From CAVOEB01 sp965249645 (GTDB taxonomy: Bacteria; Pseudomonadota; Alphaproteobacteria; UBA828; JAPUJA01): a stretch of DNA of 64,000 bases. The first letter of the stretch is position 1, and every line of letters begins with the position of its first letter. The notes under the pieces are model-generated. The model saw only the letters and a list, made by a program, of their open reading frames with translations, had not been told where the DNA came from and searched no databases. Shown here piece after piece: positions 52,036-60,777 of the stretch. The stretch is taken from positions 558,001-622,000 of the forward strand of contig CBDFML010000012.1 in the NCBI GenBank assembly GCA_965249645.1, in the 5' to 3' direction. The translations under genes were made by a program, and so were the position numbers.

Positions 52036-53364
52036 ATGGCCGTTTTCAACCAGTATTACACCGGCGAGTCAGACCGCCTCGGTGCTGCCGAGAAGGCGCT
52101 GATCGAACGGCGCCAGGCGCTCCTGGGCCCCGCATACCGCTTGTTTTACGCCGAGCCGATCCATGTCGTCCGGGGCGAGGGGGCGTGGCTCTATGACGCC
52201 GACGGCGTGGCCTATCTCGACGCCTACAACAACGTACCCTGCGTCGGCCATTGCCATCCCCGCGTGGTCGAGGCGCTCGCCCGCCAGGCCGGAACGCTCA
52301 ACACCCACACCCGTTACCTCGACGAAACCGTGCTTGCCTACGCCGAGCGCCTGATCGGCACCTTTCCCATTGAGCTCGCCAACGCGATGTTCACCTGCAC
52401 GGGCAGCGAGGCCAACGATCTGGCGCTTCGCGTTGCGCGTGTGGTGACGGGCGGTAAAGGGGTCATCGTCACTGCCAACGCCTATCACGGTGTTACCTAC
52501 GCGGTGGCCGAATGCTCGCCCTCGCTGGGCGAGGATAACCGGCTCGGCGATCACGTCCGCGTGGTCGCCGCACCCGACGCTTACCGCAACCCGGACGAAG
52601 ACACCGGCGCGGCCTTCGCCCGCGCGGTGGAGAATGCACTGGCCGACATGAAAGCGGCCGGTATTGCGCCCGCCGCTCTGCTGGTCGACACCATCTTTGC
52701 CAGCGACGGCATCTTTGCCGAGCCGGCCGGCTTCCTCGCTCCCGCCGTCGAGGCCGTGCGCAAGGCGGGCGGCCTGTTCATCGCCGACGAGGTCCAACCG
52801 GGCTTCGGCCGCACAGGCAGCCACATGTGGGGCTTCGAGCGTCACGGTCTGGTTCCAGACCTCGTCACCCTGGGCAAGCCCATGGGCAACGGCCATCCCG
52901 TAGCCGGCATGGTGGCGAGGCCCGAATTGCTGGCCGAGTTCGGCAAGCGCACCCGTTATTTCAACACCTTCGGCGGCAACACCGTCTCCAGCGCCGTCGG
53001 CCTCGCGGTGCTCGACGTCATCCGCGACGAGAACATTTGCGAAAACGCCCGTGATACCGGCGCCCATCTCATGGCGGGCTTGCGTGATTTGGCCGCGGCT
53101 CACCCGCTGATCGGCGACGTGCGCGGCGTGGGGCTCTATATCGGGGTCGAACTGGTACGCGATGCGAGCAGCAAGCAGCCCGCAAGCGACGAAGCCGCTG
53201 CCCTCGTCGCTGCCATGAAAAAACGCCGCGTCCTGCTGAGCCCCGCCGGGCCCAACGCCAACGTGCTCAAAATCCGCCCGCCGCTGGTCTTCTCGAAGGA
53301 CAACGCGGATACCTTTCTGGCGGCGATAGGTGAGGCGCTTGTCGAACTGGAACCTGACGGCTAA
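52036..53364 (+). CDS. Class III aminotransferase-fold PLP enzyme, possible phospho-lyase
   Basis: PLP enzyme, 442 aa. It shows FTCTGSEANDLALRVAR, the AYHGVT loop, LFIADEVQPGFGRTG (Asp binding the pyridine N) and the Schiff-base Lys in TLGKPMGNGHPVAG. The N-terminal YLDAYNNVPCVGHCHPRVV and the GKPMGNGHP form match the ethanolamine-phosphate / 5-phosphohydroxylysine phospho-lyase group rather than ordinary omega-transaminases. Together with the adjacent kinase it would eliminate phosphate and ammonia from an amino alcohol. The assignment to a lyase is family-based, not proven. Confidence 0.85.
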   Translation: MAVFNQYYTGESDRLGAAEKALIERRQALLGPAYRLFYAEPIHVVRGEGAWLYDADGVAYLDAYNNVPCVGHCHPRVVEALARQAGTLNTHTRYLDETVLAYAERLIGTFPIELANAMFTCTGSEANDLALRVARVVTGGKGVIVTANAYHGVTYAVAECSPSLGEDNRLGDHVRVVAAPDAYRNPDEDTGAAFARAVENALADMKAAGIAPAALLVDTIFASDGIFAEPAGFLAPAVEAVRKAGGLFIADEVQPGFGRTGSHMWGFERHGLVPDLVTLGKPMGNGHPVAGMVARPELLAEFGKRTRYFNTFGGNTVSSAVGLAVLDVIRDENICENARDTGAHLMAGLRDLAAAHPLIGDVRGVGLYIGVELVRDASSKQPASDEAAALVAAMKKRRVLLSPAGPNANVLKIRPPLVFSKDNADTFLAAIGEALVELEPDG

Positions 53365-53472
53365 AGGGTCTGGTCGACCTGCAGCACTCCAATGCCGCGA
53401 ACGTCCGGGCCGACGGCTCATGGCAACCACACTCTGCACGACGGATTGGCGGGCTGGCGTGGCGGTCTGGGC

Positions 53473-54453
53473 CTAGCCGTTCCGCGCGGCCACGGATTCG
53501 GCGAGCAGGCAGAGGATTTCATACATCAGCGTAGCACCCACCAGCGCCGTATTACCCGTCGGATCGAGCGGCGGGGCGACTTCCACCACGTCGCCGCCAT
53601 AGAGGTCCATCCCGCGCAAACCGCGCAGCAGCGCCTGCGCCTCGCGCGTGGTGATGCCGCCCGCCTCGGGCGTGCCCGTGCCCGGTGTGTAGACCGGGTC
53701 GAGCCCGTCCACGTCGAAGCTGATATAGGCCGGCCCGTTGCCGATCACGCGGCGCGCTTCCGCGATCACGCCGTCCACGCCCAGCGTCTCGAACTCCTCG
53801 ATGAAGACCACCCGCATGCCGTTGTCGAGCGAGTAATCCCAGCCTTCCGAGGTGTTCTGTGCACCCCGGATGCCGATCTGGATGGTCCGCTTCGGGTCGA
53901 TCAGGCCGTCTTCGCAGGCACGGCGGAACGGCGAGCCGTGGTGGTATTTCGAGCCCAGGAAATAATCCCAGGTGTCCGTGTGGGCATCGATATGAACCAG
54001 CCCCAGCGGCCGCTCGGCGGCGATCGCCTGGAGTATCGGGAAGGTCACCGAATGATCGCCCCCCGCCGACAGGGGCACCGCGCCCGCCGCGTGGAGCTTG
54101 CGGAAGAAATCGGCGATCTCGGCGATCGCGGGCTCAAGGTGGAAGACGTCCGTAAACGGCACGTCGCCCACGTCGGCGATGGTGCACAACGCGTAGGGGT
54201 CGATTTTGGTGACGTGGTGGATCGAACGCATCAGGCTCGACTGGTTGCGCATCTCGCGCGGCCCGTGGCGCGCACCGGTCCGGTTGGTCAGCCCGCCGTC
54301 GAACGGAATGCCCGCCAACGCGATATCGATGCCCGTGGCGTCGCGTACCAGCGGCGCGCGCATGAAGGTCGCGATGTCCGTATAACGCGGCGCAAGCTTG
54401 GGGTCATAGCCCTGGGGCGTCAGCGGGTGGTCGCCGCCGGTTTCGCTGGTCAT
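53473..54453 (-). CDS. Agmatinase/guanidinobutyrase-family ureohydrolase
   Basis: Canonical Mn-type ureohydrolase, 326 aa, that releases urea from a guanidino compound such as agmatine, guanidinobutyrate or guanidinopropionate. All ligands are in place: SAGGDHS, HIDAHTDTWD and SFDVDGLDPVYTPGTGTPE. The N-terminal IPFDGGLTNRTGARHGPREMR is typical. The start at 54453 follows GAGGAG. It differs clearly from the nickel-type pair at 25-27 kb, so the genome has at least two guanidine-cleaving systems. Divergent from the crotonase gene, convergent with the aminotransferase-like gene. Confidence 0.92.
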   Translation of the reverse strand: MTSETGGDHPLTPQGYDPKLAPRYTDIATFMRAPLVRDATGIDIALAGIPFDGGLTNRTGARHGPREMRNQSSLMRSIHHVTKIDPYALCTIADVGDVPFTDVFHLEPAIAEIADFFRKLHAAGAVPLSAGGDHSVTFPILQAIAAERPLGLVHIDAHTDTWDYFLGSKYHHGSPFRRACEDGLIDPKRTIQIGIRGAQNTSEGWDYSLDNGMRVVFIEEFETLGVDGVIAEARRVIGNGPAYISFDVDGLDPVYTPGTGTPEAGGITTREAQALLRGLRGMDLYGGDVVEVAPPLDPTGNTALVGATLMYEILCLLAESVAARNG

Positions 54454-54592
54454 GGCATCTCCTCGATCGTCGGGGGTCTCTCGGATACCCATCATCGGGC
54501 GAAGTGGGGCCGCTGGCAACGGGGTGTGCGCGGGCGCGCGCGATGCTAGTCTTGCGCCCTGTCAACCAACTGCCGTAACCGGGAGGGAGAGC

Positions 54593-55405
54593 ATGCCCGC
54601 CACGATCGAAATCGAAACCCAGGATCGCATTCGCCATATCCGGCTCAATCGGGCGAAACAGATGAATTCCCTGTCCTTCGACCTGATGGACGAACTTTCC
54701 GCCGCGCTCCGCGAGGCCGACGCCGACGATTCAATTCACGTGGTCGTGCTGGGGCACCATGGCAAGCATTTTGGCGCGGGCTACGACCTCAACGAGGACT
54801 GGGACGGGCGCTTCGGGGCCGAAACCGCGATCGGCGCGCGAGCCATGCTGCGCGCCTGCCAGGCCTTCGAGTTCGGGCCGTGGGATTGCTCCAAGCCGGT
54901 GATCGCCGTGGTGCGCGGCTATTGCCTGGCCGGAAGCTGCGAGCTGGCCATGATGTGCTGCGTTACCTTCGCTTCCGAGAACGCCATGTTCGGCGAGCCC
55001 GAGATCCGCTTTTCCACGGCGCCGCCGGTCGCGGTGATGCCTTGGGTGGTCGGGCTCAAGAAGGCGCGCGAGTTACTTTATACGGGCGAGCTGATCGACG
55101 CTCCCGAGGCGCTTCGCATCGGCATGGTCAACCACGTCGTACCCGACGCAGAGCTCGAGGCGGCGGCACTCAAATACGCCCGGCGTGCGGCGCAGGTTCC
55201 GCTCGAAGGGCTCAAGACGACCAAGGCGGCAATCAACAAGGGGGCTGAAATATCCGGCTTCCGCTCGGCCACCGACTACGGGGTCGAGGTCGGCGCGATC
55301 CTCGATGCAACGCCCACCGAGGTCTACGTCAAGTTCAAGGAGATCACCGAGAAGGAGGGGCTCACCGCCGCAATCCGCTGGCGCGAGAGCCAGTTCGAGG
55401 AGTAA
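54593..55405 (+). CDS. Enoyl-CoA hydratase/isomerase family protein
   Basis: Second crotonase-fold protein of the window, 270 aa. Oxyanion-hole regions are HHGKHFGAGYDLNED and VRGYCLAGSCELAMMCC; FGEPEIRFSTAPPVAVMPW holds a candidate acidic residue. GYCLAGSCEL replaces the common G-x-x-x-GGGxEL, so the CoA-loop Gly pattern is altered. The start at 54593 has GGGAGGGAG upstream. It is not obviously linked to the crotonase at 36.2 kb. Substrate unknown. Confidence 0.87.
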   Translation: MPATIEIETQDRIRHIRLNRAKQMNSLSFDLMDELSAALREADADDSIHVVVLGHHGKHFGAGYDLNEDWDGRFGAETAIGARAMLRACQAFEFGPWDCSKPVIAVVRGYCLAGSCELAMMCCVTFASENAMFGEPEIRFSTAPPVAVMPWVVGLKKARELLYTGELIDAPEALRIGMVNHVVPDAELEAAALKYARRAAQVPLEGLKTTKAAINKGAEISGFRSATDYGVEVGAILDATPTEVYVKFKEITEKEGLTAAIRWRESQFEE

Positions 55406-55454
55406 GGGGATATCCGGGACGTCTCTTGCGTGACGGATTTCGCGAGCCCGCGCC

Positions 55455-55470
55455 GGCCGCGGATGCGGCC
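55455..55470 (+). terminator. Probable intrinsic terminator after the crotonase gene
   Basis: GGCCGC, a 4-nt loop and GCGGCC form a perfect 6-bp GC hairpin, followed by AATAAATTTA. It lies between two convergent genes and could serve both directions. Confidence 0.5.
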
Positions 55471-55548
55471 AATAAATTTACGCGGGCGGGCCGCCGCCAC
55501 TGTGGCGAGAGCCTGCGCGGCGCTAGAGCGCGTAACGGGTCGGCGTTC

Positions 55549-56079
55549 CTACATCCGGCCCAGATGGCCGAACTGGACGTAATCGGACCAGGCCTGCTCG
55601 AGCCGGTGCAGGATGCGGGTGGTGGTTTCCAGGCTGGGCGCGTGCTCTTCGGCGTCGATCAAGGTATCCGCCTGGCGGATTTGCGCCGCGCGTAGTTGCT
55701 CGGCCAGGGTTTCGCCCTTTTCGGTCAGCCGGACGCGGATCGAGCGGCGGTCGCGGTCGCTCCGCTCCTGCACCAGATAACCCGATTCGACCAGCTTCTT
55801 GACATTGTACGAGACGCTCGATCCCAGATAGTAGGCCCGGCGCATCAGGTCGCCCATGGTGACTTCCTCGGTCAGGTTCGCCACCAGCAGCGCTTGAACC
55901 GCGTTGATGTCTCCGACCTCCAGCCGGTCGAGTTCGAGCCGCACCACGTCGAGAAAGCGACGATGCAGCCGCTCGATCATCTGGGTGAGTTCGGCGTAGA
56001 GCGCTTCGGCGCCACGCGGCGCGCCTAACGGGCTGGGCGGGGTGGAATGCTCGGTCGGCAGGGTCGCGGGCATGGCCAT
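55549..56079 (-). CDS. MarR-family winged-helix regulator (LdtR-like)
   Basis: DNA-binding regulator, 176 aa. The wing-helix core is visible as VQALLVANLTEEVTMGDLMRRAYYLGSSVSYNVKKLVESGYLVQERS, then DRRSIRVRLTEKG. The N-terminal helix LYAELTQMIERLHRRFLDVVRLELDRL and the tyrosine-rich recognition helix resemble LdtR, the alphaproteobacterial regulator of L,D-transpeptidase and stress genes. AAGGAG precedes the ATG at 56079. It is divergent from tadD across an AT-rich gap that probably carries both promoters. Confidence 0.85.
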   Translation of the reverse strand: MAMPATLPTEHSTPPSPLGAPRGAEALYAELTQMIERLHRRFLDVVRLELDRLEVGDINAVQALLVANLTEEVTMGDLMRRAYYLGSSVSYNVKKLVESGYLVQERSDRDRRSIRVRLTEKGETLAEQLRAAQIRQADTLIDAEEHAPSLETTTRILHRLEQAWSDYVQFGHLGRM

Positions 56080-56267
56080 GGAAAAACTCCTTGCTCTGAG
56101 ACCGACAGAATGCCCTGCCAACGTTAAGGCCTGCTTAACCGGGGGCCTGAAATTTTCGTTCATCGGGCATTATTTTTCCTTTTAATTTCATATATTTATT
56201 TACCGAACACTAAGCCGGCACGGAGTAGCCTCGGGACAGTCCCCGGATCAACCCTCTGGAGCCCGCC

Positions 56268-57059
56268 ATGCCCCGCATCCCGTTGCCGCTTCGCCGCTTC
56301 TCCGCCGTCTCCCTGCTTGCTCTCTCGCTTGGCGCCTGCGCGGGATCGGGGGGCTTCGAGAACGAGGCGTCCTACGAATCCCTGATGCGGGTTGCCTCCG
56401 TCTCTGCCGAGACCGGCGACCTCAACACCGCGATGGGGCTGTGGCAGCGCGCCCACGCGCTGGCGCCCGACGAACCCGCGCCGTTGCTCGCTGCGGGCGA
56501 GGCCTATCTCGCGGTAGGCGCCTCCGACAAAGCCGTGTCCTCGTTCGAGCGCGCGCTCGAGGCCGCGCCCGACGACCCGGCCGCGCTCCATGCGTTGGCT
56601 CGGGCGATGATTGCACTGGAGCGGCCCGTACGCGCCGAACAGCTCTACCGTCACGCGCTGGATCTCGATGCAGACGACCGGCGGGCGGCCGTGGGGCTCG
56701 CCATCGCACTCGACGCACAAAGCCGCCACGCCGAGGCCCAAACCCTCTATCGCGCCGTTCTCGATCAGGCGCCCAATGATCCGGGCGTGCGCAACAATCT
56801 CGGCCTCTCGCTGGCGCTCTCGGGGGAATTCGACGCCGCCATTGCAATCCCGCGTCCGCTCGCGGGCGATCCCGAGGCGGGCCAGCGTGCGCGGCACAAT
56901 CTGGCCCTCGCCTACGGCCTGATGGGGGCGCCCGATATCGCCGCGCAGATCTTGAGCGACGATCTCAGCCGTGAGGAGATTGCGGCCAACTATGTTGCCT
57001 ACGCGGAGCTTCGCGAGCGGTTCGCCGCCCAGTATCCGGTCAAACCCCGCGGGGAGTGA
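56268..57059 (+). CDS. tadD: TadD: TPR lipoprotein of the Flp/Tad pilus
   Basis: Outer-membrane-associated lipoprotein needed for Tad pilus assembly, thought to act as pilotin for the secretin. The lipobox LSLGAC (Cys near residue 25) ends the signal peptide. TPR repeats follow from about residue 45 (ALAPDEPAPLLAAGEAYLAVG, AAPDDPAALHALARAMI, LDQAPNDPGVRNNLGLSLALSG). 263 aa. Unlike the usual arrangement it is on the opposite strand and converges on tadC. Confidence 0.87.
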   Translation: MPRIPLPLRRFSAVSLLALSLGACAGSGGFENEASYESLMRVASVSAETGDLNTAMGLWQRAHALAPDEPAPLLAAGEAYLAVGASDKAVSSFERALEAAPDDPAALHALARAMIALERPVRAEQLYRHALDLDADDRRAAVGLAIALDAQSRHAEAQTLYRAVLDQAPNDPGVRNNLGLSLALSGEFDAAIAIPRPLAGDPEAGQRARHNLALAYGLMGAPDIAAQILSDDLSREEIAANYVAYAELRERFAAQYPVKPRGE

Positions 57060-57071
57060 GCGGTCCGTCGG

Positions 57072-58061
57072 CTACATTCTTGAAAACGCGTCGACGATAT
57101 CGAGGATTCCCGGACCCATCACCACCACGAACAGCGCGGGCAGCACGAAGATGATCAGCGGCACGGTCATGATCACCGGCAGCCGCGCGGCCTTCGCTTC
57201 CGCCGCCATCATCCGTGCGTTGCGCAGCTCCGCGGCGATCACCCGGAGCGACGCGGCAAGCGGGGTGCCGAATTTCTCGGTCTGCTGCAGGGTGCTGGTC
57301 AGGCTGCGCACCGCGGCCAGGTCGATGCGCCGGGCCAGGTTGTCGAACGCGGTGCGCCGGTCGGGCAGCAAGCCCAGCTCGAAGCTCGCGAGCCCCAGTT
57401 CGTCGGCCAGTGCCGGCGCGGACGGGCCGATCTCGCGGGTGATGCGAACCAGCGCGGCATCGAGGCTTAAGCCCGCTTCCGCGCAGATCACCAGCAGGTC
57501 GAGCGCGTCGGGCAACGCCCGGCCAATCACCTTGCGTCGCTTGGCGGCGCGTCGGCGCACCACCAGGTCGGGCGCGTAGCTGGCGCCCAGTACGCCCGCC
57601 ATCAAAACCGCCAGCGCCGGCAGCAGCGGCGGCTCGATTCCTGGCAGCAGGAACAGCCCGCCCGCGCCCACGCAGCCCGAAATCAGCGGTAACGCGAGCT
57701 TGGCGAACAGGTAGATGACCAGCGCGTCCTTCGAACGCCAGCCGGCAGTCGCCAATTTGCCGCCGATCGCTTCCGCATGGCGGCTGCGCATCAGGTCGAG
57801 ACGGCCAACGACGCGGCGCATCATCTCGATCAGATTGCGCTTCCCATCCGCGCCCCGGCCGGCAAGCGTTGCATCGTCCGCCCTTGCGGCAGCGCGTGCC
57901 GCCTCGGGTTGGGCGACGGCGCGAATTCGCTCGACCAGAGGGTCGCGCCGGAGAAGCCCGGCCGCCAACGCCAGCACGACGAAGAAGGCGAGCCCGCCGA
58001 CCCCGGCGGCGAGCAGGTCCGCCGCGCTTAAGGCGGCCGCGAGGGCGTCGAGCCCGGTCAT
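57072..58061 (-). CDS. tadC: TadC: type II secretion F-domain inner-membrane protein
   Basis: Inner-membrane platform protein of the Tad pilus, 329 aa. It has an N-terminal helix (LLAAGVGGLAFFVVLALAAGLL), central helices around LFAKLALPLISGCVGAGGLFLL, the T2SSF domain (ALPDALDLLVICAEAGLSLDAAL, LTSTLQQTEKFGTPLAASLRV), and a C-terminal hydrophobic helix near MTVPLIIFVLPALFVVVMGPG. The ATG overlaps the tadB stop by 4 bp. Pairs with TadB. Confidence 0.93.
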   Translation of the reverse strand: MTGLDALAAALSAADLLAAGVGGLAFFVVLALAAGLLRRDPLVERIRAVAQPEAARAAARADDATLAGRGADGKRNLIEMMRRVVGRLDLMRSRHAEAIGGKLATAGWRSKDALVIYLFAKLALPLISGCVGAGGLFLLPGIEPPLLPALAVLMAGVLGASYAPDLVVRRRAAKRRKVIGRALPDALDLLVICAEAGLSLDAALVRITREIGPSAPALADELGLASFELGLLPDRRTAFDNLARRIDLAAVRSLTSTLQQTEKFGTPLAASLRVIAAELRNARMMAAEAKAARLPVIMTVPLIIFVLPALFVVVMGPGILDIVDAFSRM

Positions 58062-59056
58062 ATCTCGAACCGCGTCATCTTGATCATCACGGCGAAGCCC
58101 ATCATCTGGCTGCCCAGCCCGGCAGCGACCAGAATATGTCCGCGCGGCTCCTCGAACAGGCGCAGCACGTAGTCGGGACTGACCAGCATGAGCAGCAGGA
58201 AGATGCCGAAGGGGAGCAGCCCGAGCACCAAGGCGCTCGCCCGTGCTTCCGACGACATGGCGTGCACCTTGAGCTTCATCTGCTGGCGTTTGCGCAGGAT
58301 GTCCGACAGGTTGCCCAGCGTCTCGGCCAGATTGCCGCCGGTCTCGCGCTGCACCGAGAGGCTGATCACGAAGAAGTCGAACTCGGGCAGCGCGAGGCCT
58401 CGTGCCGCCTCCCAAAGGGCCTCCTCCATCGAGCGCCCAAGCACCATGCCGTCGGCGATGCGGGCGAATTCGGGTCCGATCGGCGCGAGGAAATCCGCGG
58501 CCAGGATATGGATGGCCTCGCTTACGGGCAGGCCCGACTTCACACTGCGCACGACCACGTCGATGGCGTCGGGAAAGCCCGCGCGAAAGGCGGCCATGCG
58601 CCGTCGGACCAGGTGTCCGACCGCGAGATGCGGCACCATCAGCCCGATGGCAAGCCCGGCCCCGAGCGCGAGAGGCAGGGGCAGGCCCAGAAATATCCTG
58701 CCTGTCGCCGCCGCCAGGAGCGCCAGCGCGCAGCACGCGAGCACGTAGCGGCTGAGCGTGATCGGCCGACCGGTTCGGGCGAGCCGGCGGACGAGCGCCT
58801 TGCGGCTCGGCAACCGGCGTTGTAACCAGCGCTCAAAGCCCCGGCCGTCGTCGCGCGCGAGGCGGATGCCCGGCACTGCCTTCGCCGCGACCCCCGGAAT
58901 CTGGTGAGCGGCTGCTGCAAGGCGGGCGCGGGTGCGCTCGCGAGCCTCGACGCTGGCGCCGCCGATCGCCAGGGCCAGCGCGCCGAAGGCGAGCAGTGCG
59001 CCGACGAATACCGCGATGGCCACGAGATCCTCCGGGGCCAGGCTCAGCTGCGGCAT
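58058..59056 (-). CDS. tadB: TadB: type II secretion F-domain inner-membrane protein
   Basis: Partner platform protein, 332 aa. The same F-domain layout is seen: FPDAIDVVVRSVKSGLPVSEAI, FVISLSVQRETGGNLAETLGNLS, and DILRKRQQMKLKVHAMSSEARAS. N-terminal helix LVAIAVFVGALLAFGALALAI. It starts within the last codons of cpaF (13-bp overlap), so it is translationally coupled. It anchors the CpaF ATPase at the membrane. Confidence 0.93.
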   Translation of the reverse strand: MPQLSLAPEDLVAIAVFVGALLAFGALALAIGGASVEARERTRARLAAAAHQIPGVAAKAVPGIRLARDDGRGFERWLQRRLPSRKALVRRLARTGRPITLSRYVLACCALALLAAATGRIFLGLPLPLALGAGLAIGLMVPHLAVGHLVRRRMAAFRAGFPDAIDVVVRSVKSGLPVSEAIHILAADFLAPIGPEFARIADGMVLGRSMEEALWEAARGLALPEFDFFVISLSVQRETGGNLAETLGNLSDILRKRQQMKLKVHAMSSEARASALVLGLLPFGIFLLLMLVSPDYVLRLFEEPRGHILVAAGLGSQMMGFAVMIKMTRFEI

Positions 59057-60777
59057 CCCACCGCCTCCAGCAGCAAGGGGGCGAGGCCGAAATACTCCGC
59101 CTGTGGCGTGAAATGGGGCTTCAGCCCGCCCGAGCGGAATTTGCCGATCAGCTTGCCGTCGGCGCCCTCTCCCTCGTAGTCGTACCAGAACAGGTCCTGG
59201 GTCGTGATCACGTCGCCCTCCATGCCGACCACGTCGGAGACCCGCACCACCCGGCGCATGCCGTCGCGCATGCGCGCAATTTGCACGATCAGCTGGATCG
59301 CCGAGGCGATCTGCGAGCGCACCGCGGCGACGGGCAGAGTCACACCCGACATGGCGACCATGTTCTCGAGCCGCGAGAGCGCTTCGCGCGGGTTGTTCGC
59401 GTGCACTGTGCACATCGAGCCGTCGTGACCCGTGTTCATGGCCTGTAGCATGTCGAGCGCCTCGGCGCCGCGCACCTCGCCCAGGATGATCCTGTCGGGG
59501 CGCATCCGAAGCGCGTTCTTCACCAGCATCCGCTGGTTGATCTCGCCCTGGCCCTCGAGGTTGGGCGGGCGGGTTTCGAGGCGCACCACATGGGGCTGCT
59601 GGAGTTGCAGCTCGGCCGCGTCCTCGATAGTGACGATTCGTTCCGACGGCTCGATCATCTGCGAGAGCGCGTTGAGCAACGTCGTCTTGCCCGAGCCCGT
59701 GCCGCCCGAGATCAGGATGTTGACCCGCGCCCGCGAAGCCACCTTGAGCAGATCGGCGAACGGCGCGGAAAGGTTGTCCTGGCGCACCATGACGTCGAGC
59801 GTGATCGACTTTTTGGCGAATTTTCGAATCGAGATCGAGGGGCCGTCGATCGCCAGCGGCAGTGCGATGATGTTGACCCGGCTGCCGTCCTCGAGGCGGG
59901 CGTCGACCAGCGGTGTCGAATCGTCGATCCGCCGGCCGACTCGGGTGACGATCCGGGTCGCGACATGCATCACATGGGCGTCGTCCCGGAAACTCACGTC
60001 GGTCAATTCGAGCTTGCCGCGGCGCTCGACGAAGACCTTCTTTGCGCCGTTGACCAGAATGTCGGTCACGCTTTCGTCGGCGAGCAGCGGCTCCAGCGGG
60101 TCCAGCCCCAGCATGTCGTTAAGCAGCGCGGTGACCAGGTCGCGCTGCTCCAGCCGGTTCAATTGCAGTTTTTCCTCAACGAGGATGTCGCTCACCACGT
60201 CGCCGATTTGCTGGGCGAGTTCGAGGCGCGGCAGCCGGGCTGCCGCCGCGAGGTCGATTTTTGCAAGCAGGAGCGGCATCACCGACTGCTTCGCCGCATC
60301 GATGTTCGCGCGCGTACCGTTGCTTCCCGGCGAAGCGGGGTGCACGCCGTTGACCGGCTTGCTCGCCGCCACCGCGTTGCAGGGTGCGGGCATGGGGTGG
60401 GCGTGACCGTTCGCGGGCCGCATTCCGCCCGGGGGCGGGGTAAAGCTCATGATTTCGACCAGCAGGCCGGTCACCAGCCGACGCTGTGCGATCAGGTCGA
60501 GCAAGATGTCTTCCGTAGCCAGTGCATTGGCCACCAGTTCGCTGATCTCGCGCGCCAGCTCGTTGCGCGGCGTCGCGGCCAGGGTTTCCGGGTCGAAACG
60601 TGCGAGCAGGTCGGCAGCGATCTGTTGCTTGGCCCGTTCCAGCGCCGGGTCAACCTCGCCGCTCTCGTCGTTCACGTCGTCCAATCCGATGCCTTCGGGC
60701 AGATGCGGGAACTTCTTGCGCAACGCCTCGATGATCGTATTGGCGTAGGGCCAGTCGGTCGGCACCGCGACGGTCAT
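59044..60777 (-). CDS. cpaF: CpaF/TadA: pilus assembly ATPase with duplicated N-terminal domain
   Basis: Secretion ATPase that powers Tad pilus extension and retraction. The C-terminal motor has Walker A ISGGTGSGKTTLLNAL, the Asp box RIVTIEDAAELQL, Walker B DRIILGEVRG and the His box MNTGHDGSMCTVHANNP. At 577 aa it is longer than most CpaF proteins. The extra length is an internal duplication: residues about 46-112 and 161-226 are similar helical units joined by a Pro/Gly/His-rich linker. Overlaps cpaE by 4 bp. Confidence 0.93.
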   Translation of the reverse strand: MTVAVPTDWPYANTIIEALRKKFPHLPEGIGLDDVNDESGEVDPALERAKQQIAADLLARFDPETLAATPRNELAREISELVANALATEDILLDLIAQRRLVTGLLVEIMSFTPPPGGMRPANGHAHPMPAPCNAVAASKPVNGVHPASPGSNGTRANIDAAKQSVMPLLLAKIDLAAAARLPRLELAQQIGDVVSDILVEEKLQLNRLEQRDLVTALLNDMLGLDPLEPLLADESVTDILVNGAKKVFVERRGKLELTDVSFRDDAHVMHVATRIVTRVGRRIDDSTPLVDARLEDGSRVNIIALPLAIDGPSISIRKFAKKSITLDVMVRQDNLSAPFADLLKVASRARVNILISGGTGSGKTTLLNALSQMIEPSERIVTIEDAAELQLQQPHVVRLETRPPNLEGQGEINQRMLVKNALRMRPDRIILGEVRGAEALDMLQAMNTGHDGSMCTVHANNPREALSRLENMVAMSGVTLPVAAVRSQIASAIQLIVQIARMRDGMRRVVRVSDVVGMEGDVITTQDLFWYDYEGEGADGKLIGKFRSGGLKPHFTPQAEYFGLAPLLLEAVGCRS

